A stretch of 64,000 bases of DNA from Ichthyophis bannanicus (lineage: Eukaryota; Chordata; Amphibia; Gymnophiona; Ichthyophiidae), in contig CM066039.1 of the NCBI GenBank assembly GCA_033557465.1, positions 397,625,440-397,689,439 on the forward strand, in the 5' to 3' direction. The notes beneath the pieces were generated by a model. The model made no database searches. It was not told the origin of the DNA and worked only from the letters and a program-made list of their open reading frames with translations. The position numbers were made by a program, and so were the translations under genes. Positions 28,926 to 41,445 of the stretch are shown here, one piece after another (position 1 is the stretch's first letter; each line of letters begins with the position of its first letter).

Positions 28926-29268
28926 TGTACCAATACCATCCTAATACTCTACAGAGCCTCCCATGTACTTCACACTCATGTATGTCCATGTGCTGATATC
29001 TCTCCAACACAGCTACTCACAGATATATACCAAAGACTAACTATATCTATGTGCTCACATATTACACACCCACACACCATACTGCCACATGCTGCATGTA
29101 CCAACACCCACCTTAATACTCTACAGAGCCTCCCATGCACTTCACAATCATGTATGTCCGTGTGCTGACATCTCTCCTAGACAGCTACTCACAGCTATAT
29201 AACAAATACTAACTATATCTATATGCTCACATATTACACACCACCACACCATATTGTCACATACTGCT
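28926..29268. repeat. 171-bp tandem duplication
   Basis: TGTACCAATACCATCCTAAT at 28926 and TGTACCAACACCCACCTTAA at 29097 begin two units that align throughout (CTACAGAGCCTCCCATG, CATGTATGTCC, ATATTACACACC). A short remnant of a third begins near 29268. The units differ by scattered substitutions, so the duplication is not recent. Confidence 0.75.
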
Positions 29269-29463
29269 TGTACTGTCACACACTCCACAGATGTGCCGAT
29301 ATACCAGGCATGCACATTAGGATTACCAAATAACTCAGATTTGTGGCACCTGTTCTCTACTGGTTTCGCCCCTTTATGTCCACTGTCTTGTAGTCCTCAC
29401 CATCAGTTTTCATCTGTACTTTGTTTAGACAAATGTCCCTTTAATTCTCTGTTTAAAGGGAAC

Positions 29464-29765
29464 TAAGAATATAAGAAATGCCATATTGGATCAGACCAAG
29501 AGTCCATCAAGCCCAGTATCCTTTTCTCAGCCTTGGTCATTCCAAATCTTAAGTACCTGTCGAGTTCCCAAAAAGTGTCCAGATTCCATCCTGCTTGTCT
29601 AGTGGGTAAAGCAGTGGATTTCCCGGGTCCTCTTTAATAGTGCTTTATGAACTTTTCCTCTAGGAACTTGTCCAAACTTTTTTAAAATCCAGCTACACTA
29701 ACAACTTTTGCTACATTCTCTGGTTATGAATTCCAGAATTTGATTATGTGTTCAGCGAATATGAC
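29464..29765 (-). pseudogene. CR1-like LINE 3' end, antisense, second copy
   Basis: The plus strand carries AATGCCATATTGGATCAGAC, CCATCAAGCCCAGTATCC and AATCCAGCTACACTAACAAC in the same order as at 23300-23600. It is truncated near 29765 inside the block that would encode the RKYFF region on minus. Confidence 0.7.
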
Positions 29766-30170
29766 ATACCAATTCACACCTCACAATCAGACCTGAGGTT
29801 TTGGAGAAATGAGATATGCAAGTCCCTGCGCGTGAGCTGAAACACACAGGGATGGTACATATGGACAGTTTTCAAAGCTTCCCACACTGCTGCTAAGTTC
29901 AAATTATTTAGGCTGTGTCCTCATTTTTCAAGGGGAACGTACAGGCATAGACCCCTTTGTAAACTGGATAGGGAAGAGAGATAAAGGGGCCAGGATGGAA
30001 GCTGGAAAGCTGGTAAATAGGTCAGACTTGAGGATGACTCTTTCTGTGTGTACTTCTTCCTTTGCAAACACATATAGTTTTGGGAGATGCAAAACTATGT
30101 ACACTATTTTGCCTCTGCAGCAAGACATGTACTTTTGATAACATGGAGCATGGGTTATTTTCAAAAAGTT
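29766..30170. other. Unassigned flank of the ERV-B provirus
   Basis: No feature recognised. It ends at the 4-bp target duplication ATTT of ERV-B. Confidence 0.4.
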
Positions 30171-30174
30171 ATTT

Positions 30175-30606
30175 TGTGGCAGGCTATGGCCTACGATAGC
30201 TGGTAAATATGAAAGGCCTGTAAGTTAGGCCCTGATTCCAACCCCCATCTAAGAGAAAGAACCAAAAATCTGTGGGAAATGAGAAAATTGTTTTAAACTG
30301 CTTAATAAGAAGTTTTCGTGAATGCATAAATCTTTCATTATTCTCTTGTGCAGTGAAGATAGAAATGTTTCAATACTTGCATTCCTAGAGCCAGAAACGA
30401 CCTTGCAGTAGAGAAGTATCCAAACCTAGAAACTGCACCATTGTTAGAACAGTCCTAGAGGAGGGAGCTGGGTGCTAGGCTCAGGAGGGATCTCCGATTG
30501 GACAAATGCAGGTGGCGTTGGGGCCAATAGAAAGTCTGCATGTATCAAACTGGAAAGAAATGTATAAATGAATATGTTTCTGTAAGAACTTTGCTCAGTC
30601 TTTTTG
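30175..30606 (+). repeat. ERV-B 5' LTR, first 432 bp
   Basis: It begins TGTGGCAGGCTATGG and aligns with the 3' LTR at 55536 up to CTTTTTG. There ERV-A has inserted, duplicating TTTG (30603-30606). The remaining 94 bp are at 40623-40716. Confidence 0.9.
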
Positions 30607-31249
30607 TGTAGCAGCAGAGCGCAGACAAACCAATGATACCAGGAGTCTGTTCAGAAGGTCCAAATCATTTATTTGTGCACAAGTCTCAAGCAGAATCAAA
30701 TTCAAAATGGCTGAGCAATGGTTTCTAGCAAAACAACAATTTTTATACCGTTCTTCTCCATTCTAGACATAGGAAAACATTTCATTGGTCCCGGTAACCT
30801 CCCGTACACCTTCTATTGGTCCCGGTATTGATAAGGCTATCCAATTATGTCCTTCGACTGGGCTTAGAACCTGCTCACCCCCCTTCTAGTCCCAATTACA
30901 ATGGTCAGTTCACCAATTTAGTTACTTTTCTCCTCCAAGGCCATTTAACTAGTTAGCACATATGAGAAAGCAGGGCACTGTAACCTTTCTGTCAGCAGTT
31001 TTAATTAAATTCCTAGCAGCTGTACTCTCTTATCAGTGGTATTTAAACTTATTTTTCTATATTTTTCTGAGTTTCGATTCTGCTCAGCTAAGGTGATTAT
31101 GCTTTGCTAAGTTTCAGTTCTACAATAGCAGCCTATTGGGGGATGTGCAATTCCTATGGGCCTCTCCACAGGCTTCATTTACAGGTCAAGCTGGTTAGGC
31201 CTGTCTGCTCATTTCAGACACCATGGATCATAGGCCTTCGCCTACCACA
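30607..31249 (-). repeat. ERV-A 3' LTR
   Basis: On minus it runs TGTGGTAGGCGAAGG...CTGCTACA. A TATAAAAA box is at 30740-30747 and an AATAAA signal near 30669-30674, giving a U3-R-U5 order. A polypurine tract (AAAGGGGGGAA on minus, 31250-31260) abuts its start. Confidence 0.92.
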
Positions 31250-31315
31250 TTCCCCCCTTTGATTAATCTCACCCTATTACTTAATAAGGTGTGAGAGTTA
31301 AATCATTCAATCTGA

Positions 31316-33391
31316 TTATACCATGGTCGGAGGGTTCCGACTATACACAGGAGGACTAGGATGCCATAAGGCCATAATTTTAGTCGCGGTCTTCCGCTCT
31401 ACTGTGTTTTCAATAACACTGTTAATTGAACGCATACAACATGGGATTATGCATGGCAATAGCAGAAATACAGCAATTATTATTAATACTAGCATAAGGA
31501 AAGTAGTGAGTCCTCCTAAACCTGAGAAAATAGAGGCGAACCAGTTGGGGAACTTAAACCCATGCCAAGTCTGTACTGGCACGTAAGCTTGTTTTTGCAT
31601 GTTTTCAGCAATCTCTTCAACTACTTGACCTTTATCATCTATCTTCAAACAACAATTGGTTAAATTCAATTTACCACATACTCCTTCTTCCGCTGCCAAC
31701 AAATAATCGAGTGCTAAGCGATTCTGATATATGGCAGTACGCATTTGTGTGCTTTGTCTAGCTAAAAGTGTGAGTGCTTGGCTAGTCTCATTGGTTATTA
31801 ATTCAACTACTGCAAGCGGATAATTCGATTAATCATATATACAGGGGTCCGATAGCCCCACATACCATCATCATTCCATGTGGCCGGTCCATAATAGGCA
31901 ATGATTCGCTCGGGTGGCCAATCATCACCCTCCCATTTCTCCCACTTGCCTATCTGTAGGGGTGCTCTCTTCTGTCTTTTAGTGTATATTGGGTATCCTA
32001 ATTGTTCTCCATGTTCCGTGGGTAAAAGAAAGAAAGAAGGCCTAATGGTCCCTAAGACACACGCCCCTCCCCAGTGTATAGGGAGTTGGGCATATGCTCG
32101 GGTCCCACAGATCCAATATAGGCCAGGCGGGGCTTGCCAGGCATGGGGCTTGGCAAGATTTGTCCATAAATCAGCAAGCTCAGGGAATTTCGCTAATGGA
32201 TTAGGGGGTTCAGGTTCCTTAACTCCGGACCACCAGGACGTCTTTTTGGTGGTGTCATTATAGAACTTCTGGCTGAGACAGACCAACTGTCCCACCTGTA
32301 GGTTAAACTGAGGACCAGTTCTGGCATAGCAGACGTCCAACTATTGGGTGTGCTAGTACCCATTCACTTGTAGTTTTATGTAATTCGGTATGATTGTAAG
32401 TCATAGAATAATTCAATTCTTGGGCTTCCCATGGCCACTGGTCACCCATTCGTGTCCCACCACAAAAGTAACAATCTGAGATATGGAGACTAGACACTAC
32501 TGCTCCAGCTAATTCCAGGAACAAGTTCTGGGAGGGATGAGGAATATCAAACTTGTTTACATGCATGGTTTCATAGAAAGTATTATGGATATGGTACCTG
32601 GATGATCTATGGGCTTGGGTATTCAATCTTATATATACTATGGTTCCTGGATCTGATCCAGATCCTGCAATTCGTAGGCCAAATTTATATCCTTGTTTCC
32701 ATGCACTAGGATGGCGTATAAACAACTGTAATGGGTTACAGGCACCTTTCTTACATTTTGCTATATCCTTGTCGTATGGCTTAGTTAAGGCAGCCATTCG
32801 ATTGTCCCTGGTATTCTCTATCATACCAGTCTTCCATGTGGCATAGAAAACACATTCCCATTTCGGGCAATAGTAATCCGCAACTGGGGCTGTGCTATAT
32901 TCATTAGCTAAAACTCTTTTACCTGTACACTCTCCCCATCCAGTGGTTCCCTCCGGACACATATATTTGTCATTGTGTGAGTAAGTTTTTTCCCAATTAC
33001 CACATTTGGAACGACTATCTCTATTTATGGCATCACAAGCATCAAAATACAGAAAAGCAAGCTGCGTAGGATCAGTGAGTGGGGGTGTGGCATTAAGCAG
33101 AGGTCCATCCGCATCATTCCATCGTATTTCTAAAGTGTAATAGGATGGATTCTGATGTGGGTTAAAACAAACTTTAGTTTTCCCTTTGGTGCAAACATTT
33201 AGTTCAGTGGTGTTATAAATACACTGAGTCACTTTACCAGTGCAAGTATAGTAAGAATGATATAGCAAAGTCTGAGTTACTTTCATTCCAGTCCGAGTGG
33301 AAGTAATGCAAGCAGTACATGGAGGCAAGGCACAAGTCATTTCAAGGCCTCCTAGGCAGGCAACCAGGACAAAGTAAAAACAAAGATGCAT
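31316..33391 (-). pseudogene. ERV-A env (SU and TM), broken
   Basis: The frame opens at an ATG at 33391 with a hydrophobic signal peptide. The SU part has many cysteines and N-glycosylation sites and a CYFC motif (HISDCYFCGG) of the CXXC type that links SU to TM in gammaretroviruses. A +/-1 frameshift lies near 32339. The furin-type site RQKR is near 31955. A small deletion near 31805 shifts frame again. The TM part has [10 protein letters not shown] (C-X7-CC), a transmembrane segment and a cytoplasmic tail to 31316. No hydrophobic fusion peptide follows the cleavage site directly. Three blocks (33391-32303, 32340-31807, 31744-31316) therefore cannot give one protein. Confidence 0.88.
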
Positions 33392-33715
33392 GTTGATTGG
33401 AGTTCTTCTGAATCCTCACTTGAAAATCTTGATCCCGACGTCCTCGTTTTGGCACAATGCTGTCCCGTTTGCTAATGAAGCAATTCAACGGGTGTCGAAT
33501 GTTGATTGAAGATCCTCACAATGTCCGTCGTATGCCAACTAGCTTATCAATTTCAGTTGACTCTGAATATTTGTCAATCAATATAGTATCAAACAGTGTG
33601 CAAAACCGCACACATAAGGTTTGTTTGAGCTAAATGTTGCTGTATTGGAAACAGCAATCCAATTCGAAAGACTTGGCTACTACAACTATGGTTGTTGGGA
33701 TGATCCCAAAAGTGT

Positions 33716-36700
33716 CTAGGTCACTGGTTGCCGTCTCAAGGTAAGTCGCAAAGGTACATCAGGATGCTGTACTGCTGTCCACTGCTCGGGTTCTGGAACG
33801 GCTGCGGGCTTGACTCTGCTGTGGTGGATCCAGGAATCGATCTCTGCTACCTTTACTGCAGTTGGGGTAGACAGGATGACGGTGTATGGCCCCTTCCAAT
33901 GTGGTTCCAACGGTGTCTTCCTCCAATCTTTGATCCACACCGAGGTACCAGGCTTGTAGGGATGCAGGGGTTCCGTCAGATTGATGGGCAACTGGTCTTG
34001 GATCCACGCATGAAGAGTCTGTAGAACAAAACTAAGAGCTAGAAGTTCTTGTCTGGTTATTTCTGAACCAATCTGTGTTAAACTACCTTTAATTCCCTGC
34101 ACTATTGGTGGGGGTTTACCATACAGAACTTCAAAAGGGGAAAATCCGGTTGACTTTACAGGAACTGAGCGTATTCTGAGTAAAGCTAATGGGAGTACTT
34201 GGGGCCACTTCAGGCGAGTCTCCTGACAAAGCTTAGACATTTGGGCTTTCAAAGTACGGTTCATTCGCTCAACTTTCCCTGAACTCTGAGGTTTATATGC
34301 AGTATGAAGCTTCCATTGTATCTGCAGGGCTTTTGCTAACTGCTGAGTAATCTGAGAAACGAATGAAGGCCCATTATCTGACCCTATTACTGCTGGGATT
34401 CCAAATCTGGGAATAATCTCTCTCAGCAAAACTTTGGTAACTTCTCGGGCTATTTGAGTTCTGGTGGGAAAAGCTTCCACCCACCCAGAGAAAGTACAAA
34501 CTAATACTAACAAGTAGCGATAGCCATTGGCTTTTGGCATTTCAGTAAAGTCAATCTGCAGGTGGTGCATGGGGGTTACACCTCCTGACTGAACTCGAGG
34601 TGGTGGTGTGGGACCTTGTTTGGCATTATTCTTGGCACAAATTAGACACTGGTGTGCTACTGAAGCTGATAGGGCTGCCAACATAGTAATGCAGAAATGT
34701 GGTCTGAGTGCCTTTTCCATAGCGCTTTTTCCATAATGTGTGACTTGATGGAAAGCCTTGACAAAGGCTGGTCCCAACAATTCGGGGATTACTATTCGTC
34801 CTGGAGGTTGACTGCCCTCTGCCGGTGGCAGCTCAATCCATCCATCTTTCAGCACTCCCTTTTCCTTATTACAGTAGTAGTCCAATTCTTTGGTGGTATA
34901 TCATGGTGTCCATAAATTAAGGGGTACTGGAAACAATGCTGCCTGCATTGGCATAGCCTGTGATGAAATTTGTCCTGTCATGGCTGCTTGTCGTGCTGCG
35001 GCATCAGCGAATCTATTTCCTTGGGCAACATCTCCTTTACCTGCTTGATGTCCTCGGCAGTGCATGACAGCTACACGAGTTGGGGCCCATACTGCATCAA
35101 GTAACATCAATATCTCTGGGCCATATTTGATGGATTTTCCTCCTGACGTGATGAGCCCTCGTTCTTTGTAGAGGGCTCCATGGGCATGCAAAGTGGTGAA
35201 GGCATATTTAGAGTCTGTGTACACATTTAACAAGAGGTTTGCACCTAGCACTAATGCTCGGGTAAGTGCGATTAATTCTGCTTTCTGGGCTGATGTGCCT
35301 GACGCTAGGGCTGATGATTCAATGACTTCATACCGGGTGACCACTGCATACCCGGCACAACGTCGTCCATTGACGATGAGACTGCTTCCATCCACGAAAT
35401 AGGTTTGATCAGGATTCTCTAGGGGCACATCTGTCAGATCAGGTCGACTTGAGAATACAGTCTCCATGACTTCTATACAGTCATGTTCCGGGGGTTCTTC
35501 GCTGACAGGTATCAATGTGGCTGGGTTCAAGGCATGGCTCACTTCCAATTGTATCTGTGGGTTTTCACATAACATACTCTGATATTTCAACATTTGGGAA
35601 TTGGTGAGCCAGTGATTCGCCTTCTGCTCCATGAGGGCAAGGACTGCGTGTGGCACAGTGACTCGTAGATTCTGTCCTAATGTGAGCTTGTCTGCTTCAC
35701 TTACTAATAATGCTGTAGCTGCAACTGCTCTCAAGCAAGGTGGCCATCCTTTGGCCACAGTGTCCAATTGTTTTGACAGGTATGCTACAGGTCGCTCCCA
35801 ATTTCCTAATTTCTGAGTCAGCATGCCTAAGGCGTTCCCTTGTGCCTCATGTACGAATAAATGAAAAGGCTTGTGAACATCTGGTAATCCAAGTGCTGGT
35901 GATGACATCAATTCTTCCTTTAATGTCTTGAAGGCTGTTTCCTGCTCAGGTCCCCACTCTAGTGGCGACTTTTCTTCTCCTTTTGTAGCTTCATACAATG
36001 GTTTGGCAATTTGAGCAAAGTTGGGAATCCAGATTCGGCAGTATCCTGCTGCTCCTAGAAAGGCTCTGACTTGCTTTCTGGTAGTTGGAGTTGGGATTCT
36101 GCACACTGCTTCTTTTCTCTCTCTGCCTAATTTTCGGCTTCCTTTAGTTAAACGAAAGCCCAAGTATTTCACTTCTTTTTGGCATAGCTGTGCTTTGGCT
36201 CTGGAAACTTTGTATCCAGCTTCATCCAGTAACTGCAAGAGGTCTTTGGTGGCTTGTATACATTCACTTTCTGACACAGCAGCTATCAGCAGATCGTCCA
36301 CGTATTGGAGAAGCACTCTCTTCCCCGGGGCCACTGGATAGCTTGAAAGATCTTGATTTAGTGCAGCACTGAAGATGGTAGGTGAATTTTTGAATCCTTG
36401 AGGCAATCGTGTCCAAGTAAGTTGGCCCCGTCTTCCAGAGACAGGGTCCTGCCATTCAAAGGCAAACAGTAACTGACTAATGGGGGCTAATCTTATACAA
36501 AAGAATGCATCTTTTATGTCCAAAACAGTAAAGTGGGTAGCTTCAGCAGGAATTAGTCCTAAAAGTGTGTAAGGGTTTGGCACAACTGGATGTATGGTCT
36601 CAACTGCTTCATTCACTCTCCTTAGGTCCTGCACTGGACGGTAGTCATCTGTTCCAGGCTTCTTCACTGGCAAGAGTGGAGTGTTCCATGATGACTGACA

Positions 36701-37358
36701 TACTTTTAGTAGGCCATACTCTAGTAATCTTAACAAGTGGTGGTGAATGCCTTCAATTGCTGCTCTTGGGAGAGGGTATTGCTTAACATGTATTGGTGTA
36801 GCACTGGGTTTGAGATTCACAATTATTGGAGCTATATGCTTGGCTAGGCCTGGGGGATTGCCTTCTGCCCATACCCCAGGCGGGGCATCAATGCTCTTCA
36901 GAGTTTGTTCAAAATAGGTGTCCTGGGTGGATTCACTACTATAATATCTCCATTCTTCCTCTCGGGGAACAGTAAGCAACGTTATTCCTGCAGGTTTAGT
37001 CTGGGAATTCACTGTCATTTGCATCTCTCCTTTCTCGGTAAAGGATATTTGGGCCTGTAACTTGGCTAACATATCTCGTCCCAGTAATGGTACTGGACAC
37101 TCGGGCATATAGAGGAATTGATGTGTTATTTGCTGTCCTCCCAGACTGCATATTCGGTTCTGAAGAAAAGGCTTTGTGGCTTTGGCACCAGTTTTCTCCC
37201 ACAATGGTGACTGCTCTTGCGGAAAATGGGGCAATTTGTTTATCTACTACAGAATGTTCTGCTCCAGTATCGACCATAAAGTCCATAACTTGGTCTCCTA
37301 TTTGTATACTGACCATAGGCTCCTGGAGACCTAAAGCAAATTCGGAGCCCGGTCTGTC
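33716..37358 (-). pseudogene. ERV-A pro-pol (protease, RT, RNase H, integrase), broken
   Basis: Pol follows gag in the same frame after an amber codon. The protease has the catalytic DTGA (MVDTGAEHSVV near 37255), then a frameshift near 37200. The next frame carries PECPVPLLGRDM, the RT with TRLPQGFKNSP and YVDD (near 36300), and RNase H with YFVDGSS, AELIALTRAL and VYTDSKYAF. A TGA at about 34901 stands where ERV-B has CGA. Integrase (34885-33716) has the HHCC zinc region (HQVTH...CLIC) and the D,D,E residues in [16 protein letters not shown] and KVERMN. Apart from one frameshift and one stop the gene is nearly complete. Confidence 0.92.
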
Positions 37359-37361
37359 CTA
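37359..37361 (-). promoter_or_regulatory. ERV-A gag-pol amber codon (read-through site)
   Basis: A UAG ends gag (…DEDEAD) and the frame continues open into protease. Gag and pol in one frame split by UAG is the gammaretroviral arrangement, where read-through makes Gag-Pol. The same UAG is kept in ERV-B and ERV-C. Confidence 0.8.
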
Positions 37362-39229
37362 ATCTGCTTCATCTTCGTCATTGGTCGTTGCGGCCAATGC
37401 TTGGATGGCATCTCCTCTTTCTCGCTGAAATTGTTCTCGATTGGCTCCTCCGCGGTTCCGGGGTCGGCCCCGTCCTCTTTCTCTCCATTGAGCATTATTC
37501 TCGTCATCCTGATGGGCGTCTTCGAGTTGCGGGCATGTATCTCTCCAATGTCCTTCCTCTTTGCAGTAGGCACATTGGTTCACGCCTAATTGGGGCCGAC
37601 CTTCTCCTCGGCCCCTCCCTCTTCCTCTGCTCCTTCGACTAGGGAAACCTCCCCTTTTCTGTTCAACTATGGCCGCAGCCAGAAAATCAGCTTTCTTCTT
37701 CATCTTTTGATCACATTCTTTCTGTCTCTCATTATCACGATTCACATACACTTTATGAGCGACTTCCAGTAACTGAGTTGCATTCATGCCCGCAAACCCA
37801 TCTAGTTTCTGTAATTTACGTCTAATGTCTGGTTGAGACTGATTTACAAAAGCAGAATTCACCATGCATAAACTTCCTGGTGCATCTGGATCATAGGGAG
37901 TATACATTCTGTACTCTTCCGTCAATCTTTCATCTATGCCTTGGTTAACTTCGGTTACTTTGGAAAGATTCATAGCTTTCTGGCCCCCCCTTTTCAGACC
38001 CTGCATTAGGCCTTGGCGAAACCGGGATAGGGCTCTGGATCCTCTCTCTGTATTTGGATTCCACCGGGGGTCTTCATTTGGGAACTCTCTTTGGGCTGCT
38101 TCTCGATCCTCTATCCTTATGCCTTCCCCCGGAGCTACAGGGTTATCTGCCAGCCAGTCAACGGCTGCTCGCTTTATTAGGGTCCGCTCCTCAGTAGTGA
38201 ATAAGGTGGACAGGAGCTGACGGCAATCTGCCCAAGTGGGTTGGTGGGTTTCCATAATGGTATGCATTAACTCTGTTAGTTCCTGGGGCTTATCAGTATA
38301 GGAAGCATAATGTGACTTCCAATTTAACAAATCAGTAGTGGAGAAGGGCACATATACTAAACTTAGGGGTCCCGGTACCACCTGATTATCTTCATCTCTT
38401 ACGGGCACTCCCTGGACTTGCCGTAAAGGCATCATCTTTGCAGAGATGTCTTTTGGGATCTGAGGGAGATTTTCGAAACTTTCCTATCAGGGGTCTTCTT
38501 TTGCTCAGTGCGCTTCGTTTGAGACGCTTTATTTTTAACTGATGAGCTCATACTGACAGTCGTTTTTACACTGTCAGTATCACTCTGGGAAGCCTCATTT
38601 TCCTCTTGCTCTTCTGTCTCTGTCTCAACTTTCTCCTCAGTCTCAGTGGAATCATCCTCCTCATCTGAAGGGAGCTCATCTGCCTGCTCTTCGGGTGATC
38701 GTTCTGGGGTTGGGTCCCGTTCCAGCCGTGGCTCTGGGTGCTGTGGCTCTGGGGCGGGACGCGGTGGTACCCTTACTGGACGCTGAACTTGGGGCTGCCG
38801 AATTATCACTTCTGGGGATTCAGGATCTACCAGGACGGGTTTCCGTCTGGATTTCTCACCTGTCCCTGTCTTTTTAGGCTGTTCTATTCTCTGCCTGTGA
38901 TCTGTTCGTGCTAACATTATTCTGCACTGCTCTTCATAACAGCGCTTTGCCCAAGGGGGCGGGCTCTCACAAATACTCAACCAGGAATCTATATAGGGAT
39001 ACTGATCGGGGTGCGCTACTCGCACTTTCTGGTGAACTGACTGAATAATTCCTATAGTAAAGGTTCCCTCTTAGGGCCATGTGGGGTCTAAGTCGGGCCA
39101 CTCCCTAGTACACAAAATCTGTAATCGGGTTGCAGTCATTTTAATTCCATAATCTCCTGAATATCCTTCTTTAAAATGGGTGATCATACATTCTAATGGA
39201 GTGTTCCTAGTGGACCCCGCCCCTCCCAT
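37362..39229 (-). pseudogene. ERV-A gag (MA, acidic linker, CA, NC), broken
   Basis: The start is taken at the ATG at 39229, giving MGGAGS, a myristoylation-type N-terminus. Matrix follows (GDYGIKMTATRLQ, HPDQYPYIDSWL), interrupted by a TAA at about 39070 where ERV-C has CGA. A proline-rich then strongly acidic linker (DEEDDSTETEEKVETETEEQ) precedes capsid. A frameshift near 38435 separates the two. Capsid has PFSTTDLLNWK, THQPTWADCRQLL and DERLTEEYRMYTPY, typical of gammaretroviral p30. The nucleocapsid has one zinc knuckle (CAYCKEEGHWRDTC) in an Arg/Gly-rich context. Confidence 0.9.
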
Positions 39230-39975
39230 TTCGATGTGTGCGCGCAACAACAAACAGAAGGGAAAAGGAGGGCGGACCGTGGGTAAGGGGTCCTCACGGC
39301 CCTAGAAACATATAAGGGAAACAAATAACAAGACAAGACGACGGTCGCTTCCTCCTTTTTACGACCTGGACGCGGTCGCCCGGCCAGGAAATGCGTTACT
39401 CAGGAGTCCGCCTTCGCTTGGTCCGTGCTGCCAGACCTCTCATTCACACTTCATTCACACAATCATGCTAGCAACGTATCCCCAGAATCCAATCCAATCC
39501 TGTCTATTCTGACTAGTCTTATTCAAATTCCAAAATACAAGAAGATGGGAGTTTCGCCCCGCGAATACTCATGCAGGGGTAGTCGGTCCGTCTTTGATAG
39601 GTGATCAAGCTCTCTTACCAAGTTTCAAGTTCAAAATTCAAGATTCAAATGGCAGTACTGCTCTGACTCATCTGTCTAGACATACCAAATCAAAACTCTA
39701 CTCACCGGATCCGGTCCTCAAAGTTCCCAAGCAAGCGCATGAGTTGGACGTCGGACTCCCCTCACTCGGGTTCGAGGTGTTGGTTCCAGCCGGGCCCGGC
39801 ACCCGCCGAGATCCAGCCAGCTCCCTCCGATGCAAAGGACCTGTGGCGCCAGGGAGCGAGCCCCAGTCGGAAGGGCGCGATCCCGGCAGGACCAAACCTG
39901 TAAGGCGGAAAGTCGTGGTATATTGCCCTATATACCCTCTATTACCACACTTTCCTGGCCAATGCACCAAGAATA
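39230..39975 (-). promoter_or_regulatory. ERV-A leader with PBS and splice donor
   Basis: The PBS TGGTGCATTGGCCAGGAA (minus; plus 39952-39969) matches the 3' end of vertebrate tRNA-Gly (GCC/CCC) with one mismatch, as I recall that tRNA. A splice donor ATCCG|GTGAGT lies at about 39704-39705 on minus, as expected for env mRNA. The frame directly upstream of the gag ATG stays open for some codons (PFCLLLRAHIE). Confidence 0.8.
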
Positions 39976-40618
39976 TGTAGCAGCAGAGCGCAGACAAACC
40001 AATGATACCAGGAGTCTGTTCAGAAGGTCCAAATCATTTATTTGTGCACAAGTCTCAAGCAGAATCTAATTCAAAATGGCTGAGCAATGGTTTCTAGCAA
40101 AACAACAATTTTTATACCGTTCTTCTCCATTCTAGACATAGGAAAATATTTCATTGGTCCCGGTAACCTCCTGTACACCTTCTATTGGTCCCGGTATTGA
40201 TAAGGCTATCCAATTATGTCCTTCGACTGGGCTTAGCACCTGCTCACCCCCCTTCTAGTCCCAATTACAATGGTCAGTTCACCAATTTAGTTACTTTTCT
40301 CCTCCAAGGCCATTTAACTAGTTAGCACATATGAGAAAGCAGGGCACTGTAACCTTTCTGTCAGCAGTTTTAATTAAATTCCTAGCAGCTGTACTCTCTT
40401 ATCAGTGGTATTTAAACTTATTTTTCTATATTTTTCTGAGTTTTGATTCTGCTCAGCTAAGCTGATTATGCTTTGCTAAGTTTCAGTTCTACAATAGCAG
40501 CCTATTGGGGGATGTGCAATTCCTATGGGCCTCTCCATAGGCTTCATTTACAGGTCAAGCTGGTTAGGCCTGTCTGCTCATTTCAGACACCATGGATCAT
40601 AGGCCTTCGCCTACCACA
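39976..40618 (-). repeat. ERV-A 5' LTR
   Basis: It has the same 643-bp length as the 3' copy and differs from it at about 7 positions by eye (for example near 40061, 40147, 40172, 40236 and 40442). The TATA box and AATAAA are conserved. Confidence 0.92.
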
Positions 40619-40622
40619 TTTG

Positions 40623-40716
40623 AAGCTTGACTAACTGGGCCTTGAGCACAATAAATTGACTTGGACCCTGTAAATTGACTCCTGGATTTATTCATTGTCT
40701 GCACTTCGCTGCTACA
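40623..40716 (+). repeat. ERV-B 5' LTR, last 94 bp
   Basis: It continues from 30606 after ERV-A with AAGCTTGACTAACTGGGCCT, then an AATAAA signal and the CTGCTACA end. With 30175-30606 it makes 526 bp, against 525 bp for the 3' LTR. Confidence 0.9.
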
Positions 40717-41445
40717 TATTCTTGGTGCGTTGGCCAGGAATGTGCGAGTAGTGAATGGTATTCAAACAAATATTCCACGCAATTCGCCTCCAGGTTTGGC
40801 CCGGTCGGAACCGTGTCTGTCCGACCGCAGGGGAAACCTCAGGCGCCGGAGAGCCTCGGCGGGCCACTGGGTCCGGCCATCCAACACCTCCGAACCCGAG
40901 GGGAGTCCAGGATCCAACCCAAGAACTGGCTTGGTATCGGGAACCGGATCCGGTGAGTAGACATTTTCTTGTTCAATAGTCAGTGAAGCCTGGGGAAAGT
41001 CTTGCATGAGTGCGCGAGACTAATTTGGTATAGACTAACTGGGAAAGTCTTGCATGAGTGCGTGAGACAAGAGAGCTTGATCACCTCTCATAAGGGCGGT
41101 TCTAGTACGCTCCGCATAAGGGTTAGCGGAAGCCGAAGCCATCGACCCTTTCGTTGGCAATAGTCAGTTAGTCAGAAAACCTTGGGCATTTGAGAAATAA
41201 TTTCTTGTGATGGTATGATTGCCTGCGTGATTGAGAGGTCTTTAGACACAGACCGAGTGAGAGTGGACTCCTGAGTAGCGCAGTTCCTGGCCGGGCGACT
41301 GCGCCCAGGTCGCGAAAAGGAGGAAGCGTGTGGTGTTTGTTCCCCTCAGTGTTTTGTGGGCTGTATGGACCCCTTACCTACAGCCATACTACCTATCCTT
41401 ACTGTTTGTTGTCTTGTATGTCATTATGTGTACGCCATTACAATT
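40717..41445 (+). promoter_or_regulatory. ERV-B leader with PBS and splice donor
   Basis: The PBS TGGTGCGTTGGCCAGGAA is at 40723-40740, two changes from vertebrate tRNA-Gly. The donor GATCCG|GTGAGT is at 40953. From the in-frame ATG at 41365 the frame runs open into gag, with a hydrophobic stretch of about 25 residues ahead of the MGGMES start at 41446. This could be a glyco-Gag-like leader. Confidence 0.7.

Larger units (their letters stand above)
30607..40618 (-). mobile_element. ERV-A: complete-length gammaretrovirus-like provirus, antisense
   Basis: It is 10,012 bp with two 643-bp LTRs in the minus orientation and the 4-bp duplication TTTG at 30603-30606 and 40619-40622. On minus the order is 5' LTR, PBS, leader with splice donor, gag, amber codon, pro-pol, env, polypurine tract, 3' LTR. 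About 7 of 643 LTR positions differ by eye, fewer than in ERV-B, as its nested position requires. The genes have a handful of stops and frameshifts, so the copy is defective. Confidence 0.93.

Noticed and set aside
34697..38877. Plus-strand frames across ERV-A
   Set aside because: Antisense shadows of gag and pol; no antisense retroviral gene is supported.
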